From assembly GCA_966211765.1 (NCBI GenBank), contig CBIHOV010000019.1, positions 62,001 to 126,000 of the forward strand: a stretch of DNA of 64,000 nucleotides, read 5' to 3'. The notes under the pieces are model-generated. The model was given only the letters and a program-made list of their open reading frames with translations, had not been told where the DNA came from and did not search any database. Each line of letters starts with the position of its first letter. The first letter of the stretch is position 1. Shown here one piece after another: positions 1-8,101 of this stretch. The translations under genes were made by a program, and so were the position numbers. The DNA is from Paraflavitalea sp966211765 (GTDB taxonomy: Bacteria; Bacteroidota; Bacteroidia; Chitinophagales; Chitinophagaceae).

Positions 1-1063
1 CCACCTTCCACATGGAATTGGCCAGCGATGAGCGGTCCAAAAGGAGCCTGGCATCCTCATACGATAGGGATGATTCCAGGATGGTTGAAAGTTCTGCCTG
101 TTGCCGGTACAACCATTCATCTTCTACCATTGGGCCGGGAGTGACAGGTGATATTGGTATAAAAGAGGCCAGGCTGGTCAGATAGGCCGGTTGACTTTTT
201 TGACCGATGATTTTTTCCATCTCCAGAAAATCTGCATAGAATTGTTGTTTGCTTTCCGCGCTCTCCAATCCATTGCCCAGTTGCTCCAGCACCACATACT
301 TGAGATTAGGGCAGGCGGGTATCACCGTTTCCAATAATTGAAAAACTGCTGCAGGTACCGCATCATCATGCGTATCCCGCCTGATGGTACGGCCTTTTTC
401 TATCTGCGAATGATCCCAGCTGCCACCGGAAATATGTATTTCCCGTACTTTATCCAATGGATACAGTTGGATAAGCTCATCAAAGCCAATAGAGAAATTG
501 TGAAGCTGGCACCAGAGATTGTGAAGATCTAATATAATAAAGCCATTCACAGGTTCAAGCAGTTGATCCAGGAACATACCATGCCTCTTCACTTCTTCAA
601 GCGAATAAGAAAATGCCAGGTTTTCAAGTCCTACAGGGCATTGGCAAGCGGCGTAGATCCGCTTCAGTCTGTCTTGTCCAATAGCCAGGGTACTGGGTGT
701 ATAAGGAATATTCAGTGGAGCACCCTGGTGAAAATCCTTACCTGTCATGAATCCAAAATGTTCAGTAATATGATCAAATTGAAATTCACTACAGGTTTGT
801 TGTAGCTTTTTTAGCCAGGCTTCTTGTTCAGGAAGCAATTTACCGGAGAAGAGTGAAAAGAAAACCCCATGACCTATGAGCCTTTTTTCCTTACTGAATG
901 CAGTCAGTAATTCCTGGAACCAGGTTGGGATTTCCTGTACTTTATAGAGTGCATCAAAAGACCATTCCAACGCTTCTATTCTTGATTCCTCCATCAACGG
1001 AAGGCAGGCCCCAAGAATATGGGTATCCAGGTTGCAGGCTACGGCAGATAGTATTTTGGGCAC
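1..1063 (-). CDS. DUF692 / MNIO family multinuclear iron oxygenase (3' end beyond window)
   Basis: Read on the minus strand from a GTG at 1063; an in-frame TAA lies just upstream and the first ATG is well inside the fold, so GTG is the supported start. About 354 codons are open to the window edge and the stop is outside. The series of potential iron ligands typical of MNIO TIM barrels is present: H65 (GHGVFF), E101-H102 (TEHFGF), E147-N148 (LENLAF), D179/H181-N182 (LDLHNLW), H210 (REIHISGG), D230/H232/D233 (RRDTHDD) and E260 (VVLEQLG). The barrel ends near residue 285; the remaining 70 or so residues are an extra C-terminal segment I cannot assign. Characterised relatives (MbnB, TglH, ChrH, bufferin enzymes) modify cysteines of small precursor peptides in the cytosol. 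A gene for a small Cys-containing peptide ends 39 bp upstream on the same strand. Family assignment is firm; the reaction is unknown. Confidence 0.9.
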   Translation of the reverse strand, partial: MPKILSAVACNLDTHILGACLPLMEESRIEALEWSFDALYKVQEIPTWFQELLTAFSKEKRLIGHGVFFSLFSGKLLPEQEAWLKKLQQTCSEFQFDHITEHFGFMTGKDFHQGAPLNIPYTPSTLAIGQDRLKRIYAACQCPVGLENLAFSYSLEEVKRHGMFLDQLLEPVNGFIILDLHNLWCQLHNFSIGFDELIQLYPLDKVREIHISGGSWDHSQIEKGRTIRRDTHDDAVPAAVFQLLETVIPACPNLKYVVLEQLGNGLESAESKQQFYADFLEMEKIIGQKSQPAYLTSLASFIPISPVTPGPMVEDEWLYRQQAELSTILESSLSYEDARLLLDRSSLANSMWKV

Positions 1064-1102
1064 TTGGCTGGAATTAAGCGATTATAAGTTTTGCTTAATG
1101 GA

Positions 1103-1273
1103 TCAACCCATTCCGCAGGCAGGACAGGGATAGGAAGGTTTGTTTTTCTCTTCTTCCTTTGATTCCTTTTTTGCCTTGGAATCGGGCAGGTCTTTTTCTT
1201 TTTTGCAGGAAGTGGTTGTTTGTACGGCAATGCCGATCAGGATAGCGCTGAGTAGCGTTTTTGGCAATTTCAT
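1103..1273 (-). CDS. Candidate MNIO-type RiPP precursor, 56 aa lipoprotein-like peptide ending CPACGMG
   Basis: A short gene read on the minus strand: ATG at 1273, TGA at 1103-1105, with AGAGGAAAAA just before the start resembling a ribosome site. The product has three parts. Residues 1-23 form a signal peptide with a hydrophobic stretch (LLSAILIGIAV) and a Bacteroidota-style lipobox (TTTSC, Cys23) followed by KKEKD. Residues 24-47 are a Lys/Glu-rich linker. The tail is YPCPACGMG, with the second and third Cys separated by Pro-Ala. The MNIO gene starts 39 bp downstream, so the pair is probably one transcript. Precursors with Cys-rich C-terminal cores next to an MNIO gene are the rule in this enzyme class, and bufferin precursors also carry export signals. 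The tail resembles, from memory, the ChrA precursors of Chryseobacterium. Modification is inferred. The alternative is a plain small lipoprotein with a metal-binding CxxC. Confidence 0.75.
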   Translation of the reverse strand: MKLPKTLLSAILIGIAVQTTTSCKKEKDLPDSKAKKESKEEEKNKPSYPCPACGMG

Positions 1274-1403
1274 TTTTTCCTCTTTAGAAATGAGTAATTA
1301 AGCTGATTGACAGCCATTCATCCAAAAACGTGGCATGAGGGGGAAAGTGTAACACGGGGGGAGACTAATCGCAAAGCGCTGAATAGCTTACAGACATTAC
1401 TTA

Positions 1404-1679
1404 TTATTTTCTTTTAAAATGCTTGCTTTTTTTATATTGGTTATTGACCAGCAAATTGATGGAATCATACGACACGTCAATAAGCTGGCTGATCCTGTCC
1501 AGCTCTTCCAGCGTAAACTCCTGTACATTATTGATCAACCTCGTCATTCGGTTATTATTGGTGCCAAGGTCTCCTGCTAAAACTGTCTTGGGGAGATAGG
1601 TGAATATTTGCTTGAATTCGGTAATATGACCCGATTCAATCAATTGCTTCACCCCCATATATCGTTCATCCTTTGTCAT
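1404..1679 (-). CDS. Small helical protein, probably Cro/C1-like HTH
   Basis: A 91-residue basic protein starting at ATG 1679, predicted almost entirely helical with no signal peptide or membrane segment. The middle (VLAGDLGTNNNRMTRLI, about residues 33-49) has the spacing of a helix-turn-helix, and the following segment (EFTLEELDRISQLIDV) looks like the third and fourth helices of a Cro/C1 fold. The C-terminus is Lys-rich. Similar short HTH-like proteins are common in Bacteroidota, often without known targets. It lies 130 bp upstream of the CPACGMG peptide on the same strand, so it could regulate that locus, but nothing in the sequence proves this. Confidence 0.6.
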   Translation of the reverse strand: MTKDERYMGVKQLIESGHITEFKQIFTYLPKTVLAGDLGTNNNRMTRLINNVQEFTLEELDRISQLIDVSYDSINLLVNNQYKKSKHFKRK

Positions 1680-2292
1680 GCTCCAAAGAAAAAAACAAAT
1701 GATAAATAAATTAGCATATAGTACAGATTATTCTTTAATTATTACGATACGACTTGTTTTAGTGATACCCTGTAGTATTTTAATGACAGGTCGTATTGGT
1801 TACTGTTATAGTCGATGTAATGTAGTACCAGAGAGCGTAACATAGATACTGTACTTATTCACTTTGTAATGTAAACAAGATGCTATGGTAGCAACAAGGG
1901 GAGGTTTTGAACAAACAAAAATACTAAATATATTAGTATTTACAGTGGAGGAGACAATAAAAATAACAGTCTTTGATACTGATCAAACCCTTCAGTGGCC
2001 TTTCTGACTTCCAGCCGCTTATACATAAGAAAATTGACCGGCCCTGTTTCATATCCCTGGACAATGTGGATCGGGTGTGGATAATCGTTGGTTTTTTCAG
2101 CCGGTTTATTACCGGTCGCATTGTTTTCTGCTTGCCTGAGCAAGGTTATATGACTTTTTTTGGTATTATTATTGTAATTAGATTTCAGCTAAACCAATAC
2201 CCTTTCCTCCTTCACCGTATAGAAAATTCCGCAGTCCTATTCTTTCATGTGCCTAAGTTTTTGTATGAGAAAAATTGTACTTAAAATTTTTC
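1680..2292. other. Intergenic region, about 610 bp, no convincing gene
   Basis: AT-rich sequence between divergent genes (the HTH-like gene leaves to the left, the coiled-coil gene to the right). Open frames on both strands between 1933 and 2284 overlap one another, lack good starts and have no recognisable motif, so I do not call them. The region should hold promoters for both flanking genes. The only structured element I see is the short dyad at 1919-1941. Confidence 0.6.
1919..1941. repeat. Perfect 9-bp dyad with 5-nt spacer
   Basis: AAATACTAA and TTAGTATTT flank ATATA. All pairs are A-T except one G-C per arm, so this is a weak hairpin but a plausible operator-type dyad in a divergent promoter region. 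There is no T-run typical of a terminator. Confidence 0.5.
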
Positions 2293-3840
2293 ATGATGTC
2301 TTTATTGTTGCTGGTGTCCCTGTATGAATTCAGGCAGTTTCTCCAAATTGTTTTGTGGATTGCTGTGCCTGCTACCCTGATTGCTGTAGCCCTTACCATT
2401 TTCTTACATTATCGCCGCAAGAAAAAACAGGAAGGACTGGAGCTGGCCTTTCATGACGAAAATGGCTGGTCCGAATCGGTATTGAGAAATCCCGCCTCTT
2501 CCGCCCTGCTGCAAACCGCCGCAGGAGATCATCCCGAAGGCTTGCCTGACTGGCTGGCCAGTGCCAATCCCGACAATACCTCCCTCCTAAAGAAATATGA
2601 ACACGAAGTAAGGCGCTACCGGGAGAATTATTCGGTCCTGGAACAGGATTTCCGGGAGCTGGAAGAAAAGTATGCAGACTTGCGCAACAAGGCTTATCAC
2701 ACAGACAAAGAAGGAGATACAACACTTGTAACCCAATTGCAGAAGGAAATAAAAGCCTATAAAGAAAAGATAAGCCGGCTACAGCAGGCGATCGCTCACA
2801 CCGGCGCCGGTGAAGATGGAGCAGCCCTGCCCCTCCAGGCTACACTGCACCAATTGCAGGAAGATCTTCGTTCCCAACAGGAAGAGAAGGAGCGCTACGC
2901 TACTGAGATTGCTCAGCTCGAACAATTGTTGAAAAACATGGAACATGCTGTATCCACAGCCCGCGACGAAGCTGCCAGGATCCAGCATTACCATACACAA
3001 CAGGTAGAAGATCAGGGTCTTCAGTATAAAAACGAGAAAGACCGCCTCTCGGAGCAACTACAGCAGGTACAACAACTTTTACAACAATTACAGGAAGAGA
3101 ATAACCGCTTACAGCTATTGGTGGCAGCTGGCAACACCGCGGCCGTGGCCATTGAGCAGGGCACCGATGAGCGCGTGCAGGCTTTGCAGCAACTCCTCGC
3201 GCAAACCGAATCAGAGCGCAAAGCATTGAAAGAACAACTGGCCGAGCAGGAATACCTGCCCGATGTGCTGGAAGAAAAAAGAACCCATATTGATTTTCTG
3301 CAGCGCCAACTCGAACAGCGCATAAAAAATTACCACCTGTTGGAAAAGCAGGCCGGCGATTCAGCCGCCCAGTTACAGCAGCTGCAAATCACTATGAATG
3401 GGTTCGATCAACAGATCCAGCGGCTAACCGGTGAATTGCAGGCTCAGCAGCAACAGACCGCAGAATGGCAATCCGCCCTCCAACAAAGTCAACAGGAAGG
3501 CAAGCAGCAACAGGAAGTCATCCTCGCCAAAACCGGCCATATAGAGCAACTGGAGCAGCATGTACAAGAGTTGAAGGGGCAGCAAGGGACATTGCAAACA
3601 GAAATTGCTGAACAGCAACAGTCTATGCAGTCCCTGCAGCAACACCTGGCCAGCGAACAGCACAAAGCGGCAGCTTTGGAAACAAAACTGGAATTGAGCA
3701 GCCAGCTATTGCTCAGGATCTATGCCGAACTGGCTAAAACATTGGGCAATCACGCCCTGGTCAACACCGAACAGACAGAACTGGCTGCCGCCAACCAGGA
3801 AGCAGAAAATGAACAGCTTCAATTGCAAGCTTCTCTATAA
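2293..3840 (+). CDS. Membrane-anchored coiled-coil protein, unknown function
   Basis: About 515 residues. A single membrane segment lies near the N-terminus (IVLWIAVPATLIAVALTIF), followed by a basic stop-transfer HYRRKKKQ. From about residue 100 to the end the protein is a long Gln/Glu/Leu-rich coiled coil (repeated QLQ, QQLLQQ, EEK), probably facing the cytoplasm. No enzymatic motif is visible. The frame is also open from a TTG at 2275, but ATG 2293 or 2296 is the natural start. A strong hairpin follows the stop, so it is probably transcribed alone. Such proteins may be scaffolds or envelope linkers; I do not assign a function. Confidence 0.75.
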   Translation: MMSLLLLVSLYEFRQFLQIVLWIAVPATLIAVALTIFLHYRRKKKQEGLELAFHDENGWSESVLRNPASSALLQTAAGDHPEGLPDWLASANPDNTSLLKKYEHEVRRYRENYSVLEQDFRELEEKYADLRNKAYHTDKEGDTTLVTQLQKEIKAYKEKISRLQQAIAHTGAGEDGAALPLQATLHQLQEDLRSQQEEKERYATEIAQLEQLLKNMEHAVSTARDEAARIQHYHTQQVEDQGLQYKNEKDRLSEQLQQVQQLLQQLQEENNRLQLLVAAGNTAAVAIEQGTDERVQALQQLLAQTESERKALKEQLAEQEYLPDVLEEKRTHIDFLQRQLEQRIKNYHLLEKQAGDSAAQLQQLQITMNGFDQQIQRLTGELQAQQQQTAEWQSALQQSQQEGKQQQEVILAKTGHIEQLEQHVQELKGQQGTLQTEIAEQQQSMQSLQQHLASEQHKAAALETKLELSSQLLLRIYAELAKTLGNHALVNTEQTELAAANQEAENEQLQLQASL

Positions 3841-3893
3841 AGGCACAAGGAGATAATCATACCAATCAAAGAGGCCAACGAATACCATTAAAT

Positions 3894-3930
3894 TGCTCAG
3901 CTGCAGCCCGAAGCGGACTGCAGCTGAGCA
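3894..3930. terminator. Strong hairpin after the coiled-coil gene
   Basis: A 13-bp perfect stem (TGCTCAGCTGCAG with CTGCAGCTGAGCA) whose tip can extend by a CCG/CGG pair after one mismatch. Only a loose T-rich stretch (AATTTTAACATTTT) follows, so termination is likely but not a textbook case. Confidence 0.6.
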
Positions 3931-4015
3931 TTAGGACAATTTTAACATTTTGCCGCAAGCCCCGCTGCACGGGGATTCGTTATAGTTTCGTTAACTTACG
4001 GTAAATTGCCCCCGT

Positions 4016-4747
4016 ATGAGAAAGTATGCCCCAGCAAACAACTTCATCATTACGCTATTGCTCCTAATCGTTGTCGCCGCATTTCATCCTCCCATCAGTA
4101 ATATTTCCCTTACCGGTGCCTGGCAATACCAGGAAAATGGCCGTGAAGAGACAATGACTTTTGTAGATGGATACTTTGTGCACACCGTTTATGATAAAAC
4201 AGGCAAACAATTCCTGTATACCTGGGGCGGCCCTTATAGTGTGAAGGATGATAAAATAGAAGTCACTATCCAGTTTAATACACAGCAAAAAGAAAAAGTA
4301 AGGGAAACAGTCGGCATCACCTGGTCCGACAATAATGACCAATTGGTAGCCAACGTAGATGGTAAAGAAAAGACCTGGAAACAACTGGATAAGGGATTGG
4401 GCGAACTGGCAGGTGTATGGCGTATTGCTGGTCGTAAGCAGGGAGCGCAGCCTGTTAACATGCCGCTGGGCCCCCGGCGCACACTCAAAATATTATCAGG
4501 CACCCGTTTCCAATGGGTGGCCATTAATATCGATACCAAAGAGTTTTCCGGAACAGGAGGTGGCACCTACACCTTTAAAAACGGTAAATACACAGAAAAT
4601 ATAGAGTTCTTTAGCCGCGATAGCAGCCGGGTAGGCGCTTCCCTTTCCTTCAATGGCAAGGTCCGTGGCAATGAATGGGACCATGCAGGCCTCAGCTCCA
4701 AAGGCGATCCCATCGATGAAATGTGGAAAAAACTCAATGCCGAGTAA
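4016..4747 (+). CDS. Secreted protein with two lipocalin-like repeats, unknown function
   Basis: A 243-residue protein with an N-terminal hydrophobic signal (FIITLLLLIVVAAF). The mature part has two related halves, each opening with the same pattern: LTGAWQYQENG (about residue 31) and LAGVWRIAGRK (about 131). Both continue as beta-rich sequence with GTY/GKYT turns. This resembles small periplasmic or lipocalin-like Bacteroidota families (DUF4488 type), though I cannot place it firmly. It stands 100 bp upstream of thyA, possibly in the same transcript but without functional connection. Confidence 0.7.
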   Translation: MRKYAPANNFIITLLLLIVVAAFHPPISNISLTGAWQYQENGREETMTFVDGYFVHTVYDKTGKQFLYTWGGPYSVKDDKIEVTIQFNTQQKEKVRETVGITWSDNNDQLVANVDGKEKTWKQLDKGLGELAGVWRIAGRKQGAQPVNMPLGPRRTLKILSGTRFQWVAINIDTKEFSGTGGGTYTFKNGKYTENIEFFSRDSSRVGASLSFNGKVRGNEWDHAGLSSKGDPIDEMWKKLNAE

Positions 4748-4850
4748 AATCAGTAAAGTCGGTTTCCGGCTACTAATTATGCACAATATGGGGATTCTTC
4801 CCGTCTTTCCGGACTCGCTGACTTCCGGACTTCTTCAGTAACTTGCGCTC

Positions 4851-5663
4851 ATGCAACAATACCTTGATCTGCTGCAACATATTTTCGATAAAGGGGTCAC
4901 TAAAACTGATCGAACCGGCACCGGTACTACCAGTTGCTTCGGTTACCAGATGCGTTTTGACCTGCAGCAGGGATTTCCCGTGGTTACCACCAAAAAACTT
5001 CACCTGAAAAGTATTATTTACGAATTGTTGTGGTTCTTGCAGGGCGACACCAATACCCGCTACCTGAAAGAACACGGTGTAAGCATTTGGAATGAATGGG
5101 CCGATGAACAAGGCAACCTGGGCCCTGTGTATGGTAAACAATGGCGAAGCTGGACAGGCGCCGATGGTAAGACCATTGACCAGATCAGTGATGCACTCAA
5201 ACAAATAAAGAACAATCCCGATAGCCGCCGGATTATTGTGAGCGCCTGGAATGTGGCCGAATTGCCTGAAATGGCCTTGATGCCCTGCCATGCACTTTTT
5301 CAGTTCTATGTAGCGCCGGGTGTAAATGGCGGTAAAGGCAAACTTTCCTGCCAGCTATACCAACGTTCTGCAGATGTATTCCTGGGTGTGCCTTTCAATA
5401 TTGCTTCTTATGCGCTCCTCACCATGATGATGGCGCAGGTATGTGACCTGGAACCAGGTGATTTCATCCACACATTCGGTGATGTGCACCTGTACAGCAA
5501 CCACGTAGAACAAGCCACATTGCAATTAACGCGTACTCCTTATCCGTTGCCCGTAATGAAGCTCAACCCCGCTGTCAAAGATCTTTTCCAATTCACTTTC
5601 GAAGATTTTACTTTGGAAAATTACCAATCGCATCCTGCTATTAAAGCACCGGTAGCCGTTTAA
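4851..5663 (+). CDS. thyA: Thymidylate synthase
   Basis: Converts dUMP to dTMP using methylene-tetrahydrofolate in the cytosol. At 270 residues it is close to the usual 264. The N-terminal DRTGTGT loop, the catalytic cysteine in MPCHALFQFY, the RSADVFLGVPFNIASYALL dUMP-binding segment and the HLYSNHVEQ motif are all present. A short loop (about residues 160-165, NGGKGK) between the active-site strand and LSCQLYQRS is slightly longer than in E. coli. folA starts 8 bp after the stop, so the two are co-transcribed; ThyA oxidises the folate that FolA reduces back. Confidence 0.97.
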   Translation: MQQYLDLLQHIFDKGVTKTDRTGTGTTSCFGYQMRFDLQQGFPVVTTKKLHLKSIIYELLWFLQGDTNTRYLKEHGVSIWNEWADEQGNLGPVYGKQWRSWTGADGKTIDQISDALKQIKNNPDSRRIIVSAWNVAELPEMALMPCHALFQFYVAPGVNGGKGKLSCQLYQRSADVFLGVPFNIASYALLTMMMAQVCDLEPGDFIHTFGDVHLYSNHVEQATLQLTRTPYPLPVMKLNPAVKDLFQFTFEDFTLENYQSHPAIKAPVAV

Positions 5664-5671
5664 TATCACCT

Positions 5672-6163
5672 ATGAATATAGCCTTAGTTGTAGCCGCTGC
5701 AGAAAACAATGTGATTGGTAAAAACAACCAATTACTATGGCGTTTGCCCAATGACACCAAGTTCTTTAAGAACACCACCTGGGGTATGCCTGTGATCATG
5801 GGCCGGAAAACCTTCGACTCCCTGGGAAAGCCCCTGGCCGGCAGGACCAATATTGTAATTACCCGCCAGAATAACTGGACGGCGCCAGGTGCCAAAGTAG
5901 TCGCGAACCTGGAGGAAGCAATGGCTGCAGCTGCAGATACTGATGCCAAAGAAGCTTATGTAATTGGAGGAGGTGAAATTTATGCCCTGGCATTGCCACT
6001 GGCCCAAAGGATCTACCTCACCAGGGTACATGGTACTTTTGAGGGGGATGCTTATTTTCCCGTATTTGATGAGCAGGAATGGGAGCTCTTGTCCAACCTC
6101 GATTTCCCCGTCGATGAAAAGCACGCCTATGCATACAGTTTTCAGGTATGGGGCAGGCGGTGA
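5672..6163 (+). CDS. folA: Dihydrofolate reductase
   Basis: Reduces dihydrofolate to tetrahydrofolate with NADPH. It has 163 residues, normal for a chromosomal type I enzyme. Visible motifs are VVAAAENNVIGKNNQLLWRL at the N-terminus (Trp of the Met20-loop region), LPNDTKFFKNTT with the folate-binding Asp, the GRKTFDSLGKPLAGR cofactor loop, and VIGGGEIYALAL. It is coupled to thyA 8 bp upstream. No plasmid or mobile context is seen, so this is the housekeeping copy. Confidence 0.97.
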   Translation: MNIALVVAAAENNVIGKNNQLLWRLPNDTKFFKNTTWGMPVIMGRKTFDSLGKPLAGRTNIVITRQNNWTAPGAKVVANLEEAMAAAADTDAKEAYVIGGGEIYALALPLAQRIYLTRVHGTFEGDAYFPVFDEQEWELLSNLDFPVDEKHAYAYSFQVWGRR

Positions 6164-6181
6164 TCCTGTGCTGGTTGCTAA

Positions 6182-6216
6182 ATTCTAAATTCTGTATTCT
6201 ATATTCTGTATTCTTT
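6182..6216 (+). repeat. Heptamer tandem repeat (ATTCTGT family), 5 units
   Basis: Five consecutive 7-nt units: ATTCTAA, ATTCTGT, ATTCTAT, ATTCTGT, ATTCTTT. They fill the whole gap between folA and the methyltransferase and end 4 bp before its start codon. The same unit recurs at three other intergenic sites in the window. Confidence 0.85.
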
Positions 6217-6220
6217 ACAC

Positions 6221-7018
6221 ATGTACTCACGTTGGCAGTTAGCTAAAAAATACATACACTACTACTTCACAGCTTCCAACGGAAAGGGGCATGGCGTTCA
6301 TTCTCCCTTTGTCTTCGAGTTCATCAAAAAAGTGCTGAATGATAAACGCCACTTTGCTGCCTACGACCAGGTAGAATCTTTACGCAAACAATTATTGGTG
6401 GATAAAACCTGCTTACAGGTAGAAGATTTTGGTGCAGGCTCTGCCATCAGCAATACCAGTCAGCGTTCTATAGCACGCATAGCTAAATACGCCGCCAAAT
6501 CAACAAAGTTTAGCCAGCTGCTCTTTCGCATCGTTCACTATTACAAGCCCGCCACCATATTGGAATTGGGCACTTCATTGGGTATTTCCGCTTCCTATAT
6601 GGCATTGGCCAATCCGGCCGCCAGGCTCATTACAGGGGAGGGGAGTAGTGCCATAGCCGAAAAGGCGACTGCCAACTTCCGGCAATTGTCCATTCCTAAT
6701 ATAGAACTTGTGCCCGGTAATTTTGATAATACCCTGCCACAAATACTGTCAAGACATACCCCTGTTGAACTGGCCTTTATCGATGGCAATCACCGGCTCG
6801 AACCTACCCTCCGTTATTTTGAAGCCCTGCTGCCTCATACCACTGATCATACCATCCTGATCCTGGACGATATTCACTGGAGCGAAGAAATGGAACAGGC
6901 CTGGCAGCAGGTAAAAGACCATCCCGCTGTAACGCTTACGGTTGACCTGTTTTTCATAGGCCTCGTGTTCTTCCGCAAAGACTTTAAGGTGAAGCAGCAT
7001 TTCTCCGTCAGGTTTTAG
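6221..7018 (+). CDS. Class I SAM-dependent methyltransferase (O-methyltransferase-like)
   Basis: 265 residues with a Rossmann methyltransferase core. SAM motif I is ILELGTSLGISASYMAL (about residues 110-126). The acidic motif LAFIDGNHRLEPTL (about 186-199) is typical of the O-methyltransferase / YrrM-like group, and LILDDIHWSEEMEQAW carries the metal-type Asp-Asp pair. An N-terminal extension of about 100 residues (HGVHSPFVFEF) is characteristic of a Bacteroidota subfamily. The substrate is unknown. It probably continues the thyA-folA transcript through the heptamer repeat. Confidence 0.85.
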   Translation: MYSRWQLAKKYIHYYFTASNGKGHGVHSPFVFEFIKKVLNDKRHFAAYDQVESLRKQLLVDKTCLQVEDFGAGSAISNTSQRSIARIAKYAAKSTKFSQLLFRIVHYYKPATILELGTSLGISASYMALANPAARLITGEGSSAIAEKATANFRQLSIPNIELVPGNFDNTLPQILSRHTPVELAFIDGNHRLEPTLRYFEALLPHTTDHTILILDDIHWSEEMEQAWQQVKDHPAVTLTVDLFFIGLVFFRKDFKVKQHFSVRF

Positions 7019-7161
7019 TACCACAGCCCCTCGGGTGTAGACCATTCATCCAGCCATTTTCTACTCTTGCATAGAAGTAGGCTGGCTGTTAAACGCTCCT
7101 GCCTCAACTTGAAAAAAACATTTATATTAGTGTCCTCAACTTTTATCAATTAAACCAACTC

Positions 7162-7599
7162 ATGATGGAACAGCAACCTTCCAACGAACCATTGTTTCAA
7201 TTGCAGATAGATTACGACTCCGGCAACATGCTGGAGGAAGCCACCAAATGGGCTAAATTCCTTGCCATTATTTATTTTGTTTGTATTGGCATCGGTGTAT
7301 TATTCACGGCGTTCTCCAGTGCGCTAATCATACAGGCTTTAGCCACTGTAATGCCCGAATTTGCATCTGTCGGCGGAGTGATCGTAGGCATCATAATTAT
7401 TGCACTCATAATCTTCACCTTCCTTACCATCCTCATGTACCGTTTTGCTACTCAGGTAAAGCAAGGCATCCTCAACCGCGACCAGGCCCTTTTCAATGAG
7501 GGGGTGAAGAACCTGAAGAATTATTTCCTGGCCTATGGAATATATGCCCTGCTCATGTTGGTATTGAATGTCGTAGGATTTATTGGAAAACTGTTTTAA
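7162..7599 (+). CDS. Small DUF5362-like membrane protein, copy 1 of 3
   Basis: About 145 residues with three predicted membrane helices: near residues 35-55, 70-95 and 120-140. The order is a short acidic/polar N-terminus (FQLQIDYDSG), an EEATKWAKFLAI motif entering the first helix, then YRFATQVKQGI and FNEGVKNLKNYF before the last helix. The next two genes have the same order and motifs, so this is a tandem paralogue family. Two adjacent ATGs (7162, 7165) are possible starts. Function unknown; no enzymatic motif. Confidence 0.8.
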   Translation: MMEQQPSNEPLFQLQIDYDSGNMLEEATKWAKFLAIIYFVCIGIGVLFTAFSSALIIQALATVMPEFASVGGVIVGIIIIALIIFTFLTILMYRFATQVKQGILNRDQALFNEGVKNLKNYFLAYGIYALLMLVLNVVGFIGKLF

Positions 7600-7621
7600 T
7601 TACTCTTTACAAAACTTAGAT

Positions 7622-8044
7622 ATGGAAAACAATATTAACCAGGATGAGAACATGTTTAACATCAGCATCGAAGGCGCTGCGAGGGAATTTCTCGCTACAG
7701 CCGCTACCTGGGCACGCATTATCGCAATGGCAGGATTTATAACCGCCGGCTTATCTGTACTGGAAGCCGTTATTGGCAAAGGAGGAGAATCAGGCGCCAC
7801 CATTATTGGCAGTACCCTGGGAGCCATTATTGGAGCTGTTATTACAGTGGCCATCAATATCTTCCTGTTCAGGTTTGCCACCAATATTTTGAGTAGCCTG
7901 TCCAATATGAGCCAGGTGCAATTCAATGAAGGCATCAATAACCTAAGGACCTATTTTAAGATATTAGGTATCATCATGATTATTGTATTGTCACTGGTAG
8001 TCTTGATCGTCATGTTTTATGGCCTTGGCAGGGGACTCCGGTAG
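7622..8044 (+). CDS. Small DUF5362-like membrane protein, copy 2 of 3
   Basis: 140 residues from ATG 7622, starting 22 bp after copy 1. The same architecture is seen: FNISIEGAAREFL then AATWARIIAMAGF into helix 1, a Gly/Ile-rich helix 2 (GSTLGAIIGAVITVAINIFLF), RFATNILSSL, FNEGINNLRTYF and a last hydrophobic helix. It is the most diverged copy at the N-terminus. The frame is open further upstream from a TTG, but that would overlap copy 1 and breaks the family alignment. Confidence 0.8.
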   Translation: MENNINQDENMFNISIEGAAREFLATAATWARIIAMAGFITAGLSVLEAVIGKGGESGATIIGSTLGAIIGAVITVAINIFLFRFATNILSSLSNMSQVQFNEGINNLRTYFKILGIIMIIVLSLVVLIVMFYGLGRGLR

Positions 8045-8101
8045 GCAATAAATAGTACCAGTAAGCGTTCTGCTAAACATCACCTAATAAAACCCCATTT
8101 C

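Noticed and set aside
1933..2284. Overlapping open frames on both strands (62, 67 and 103 codons) in the gap after the HTH-like gene
   Set aside because: The frames contradict one another, have TTG or weak starts, and none has a recognisable motif.
4773..5291. Long minus-strand frame inside thyA
   Set aside because: Antisense to a fully conserved thymidylate synthase; a codon-composition shadow.
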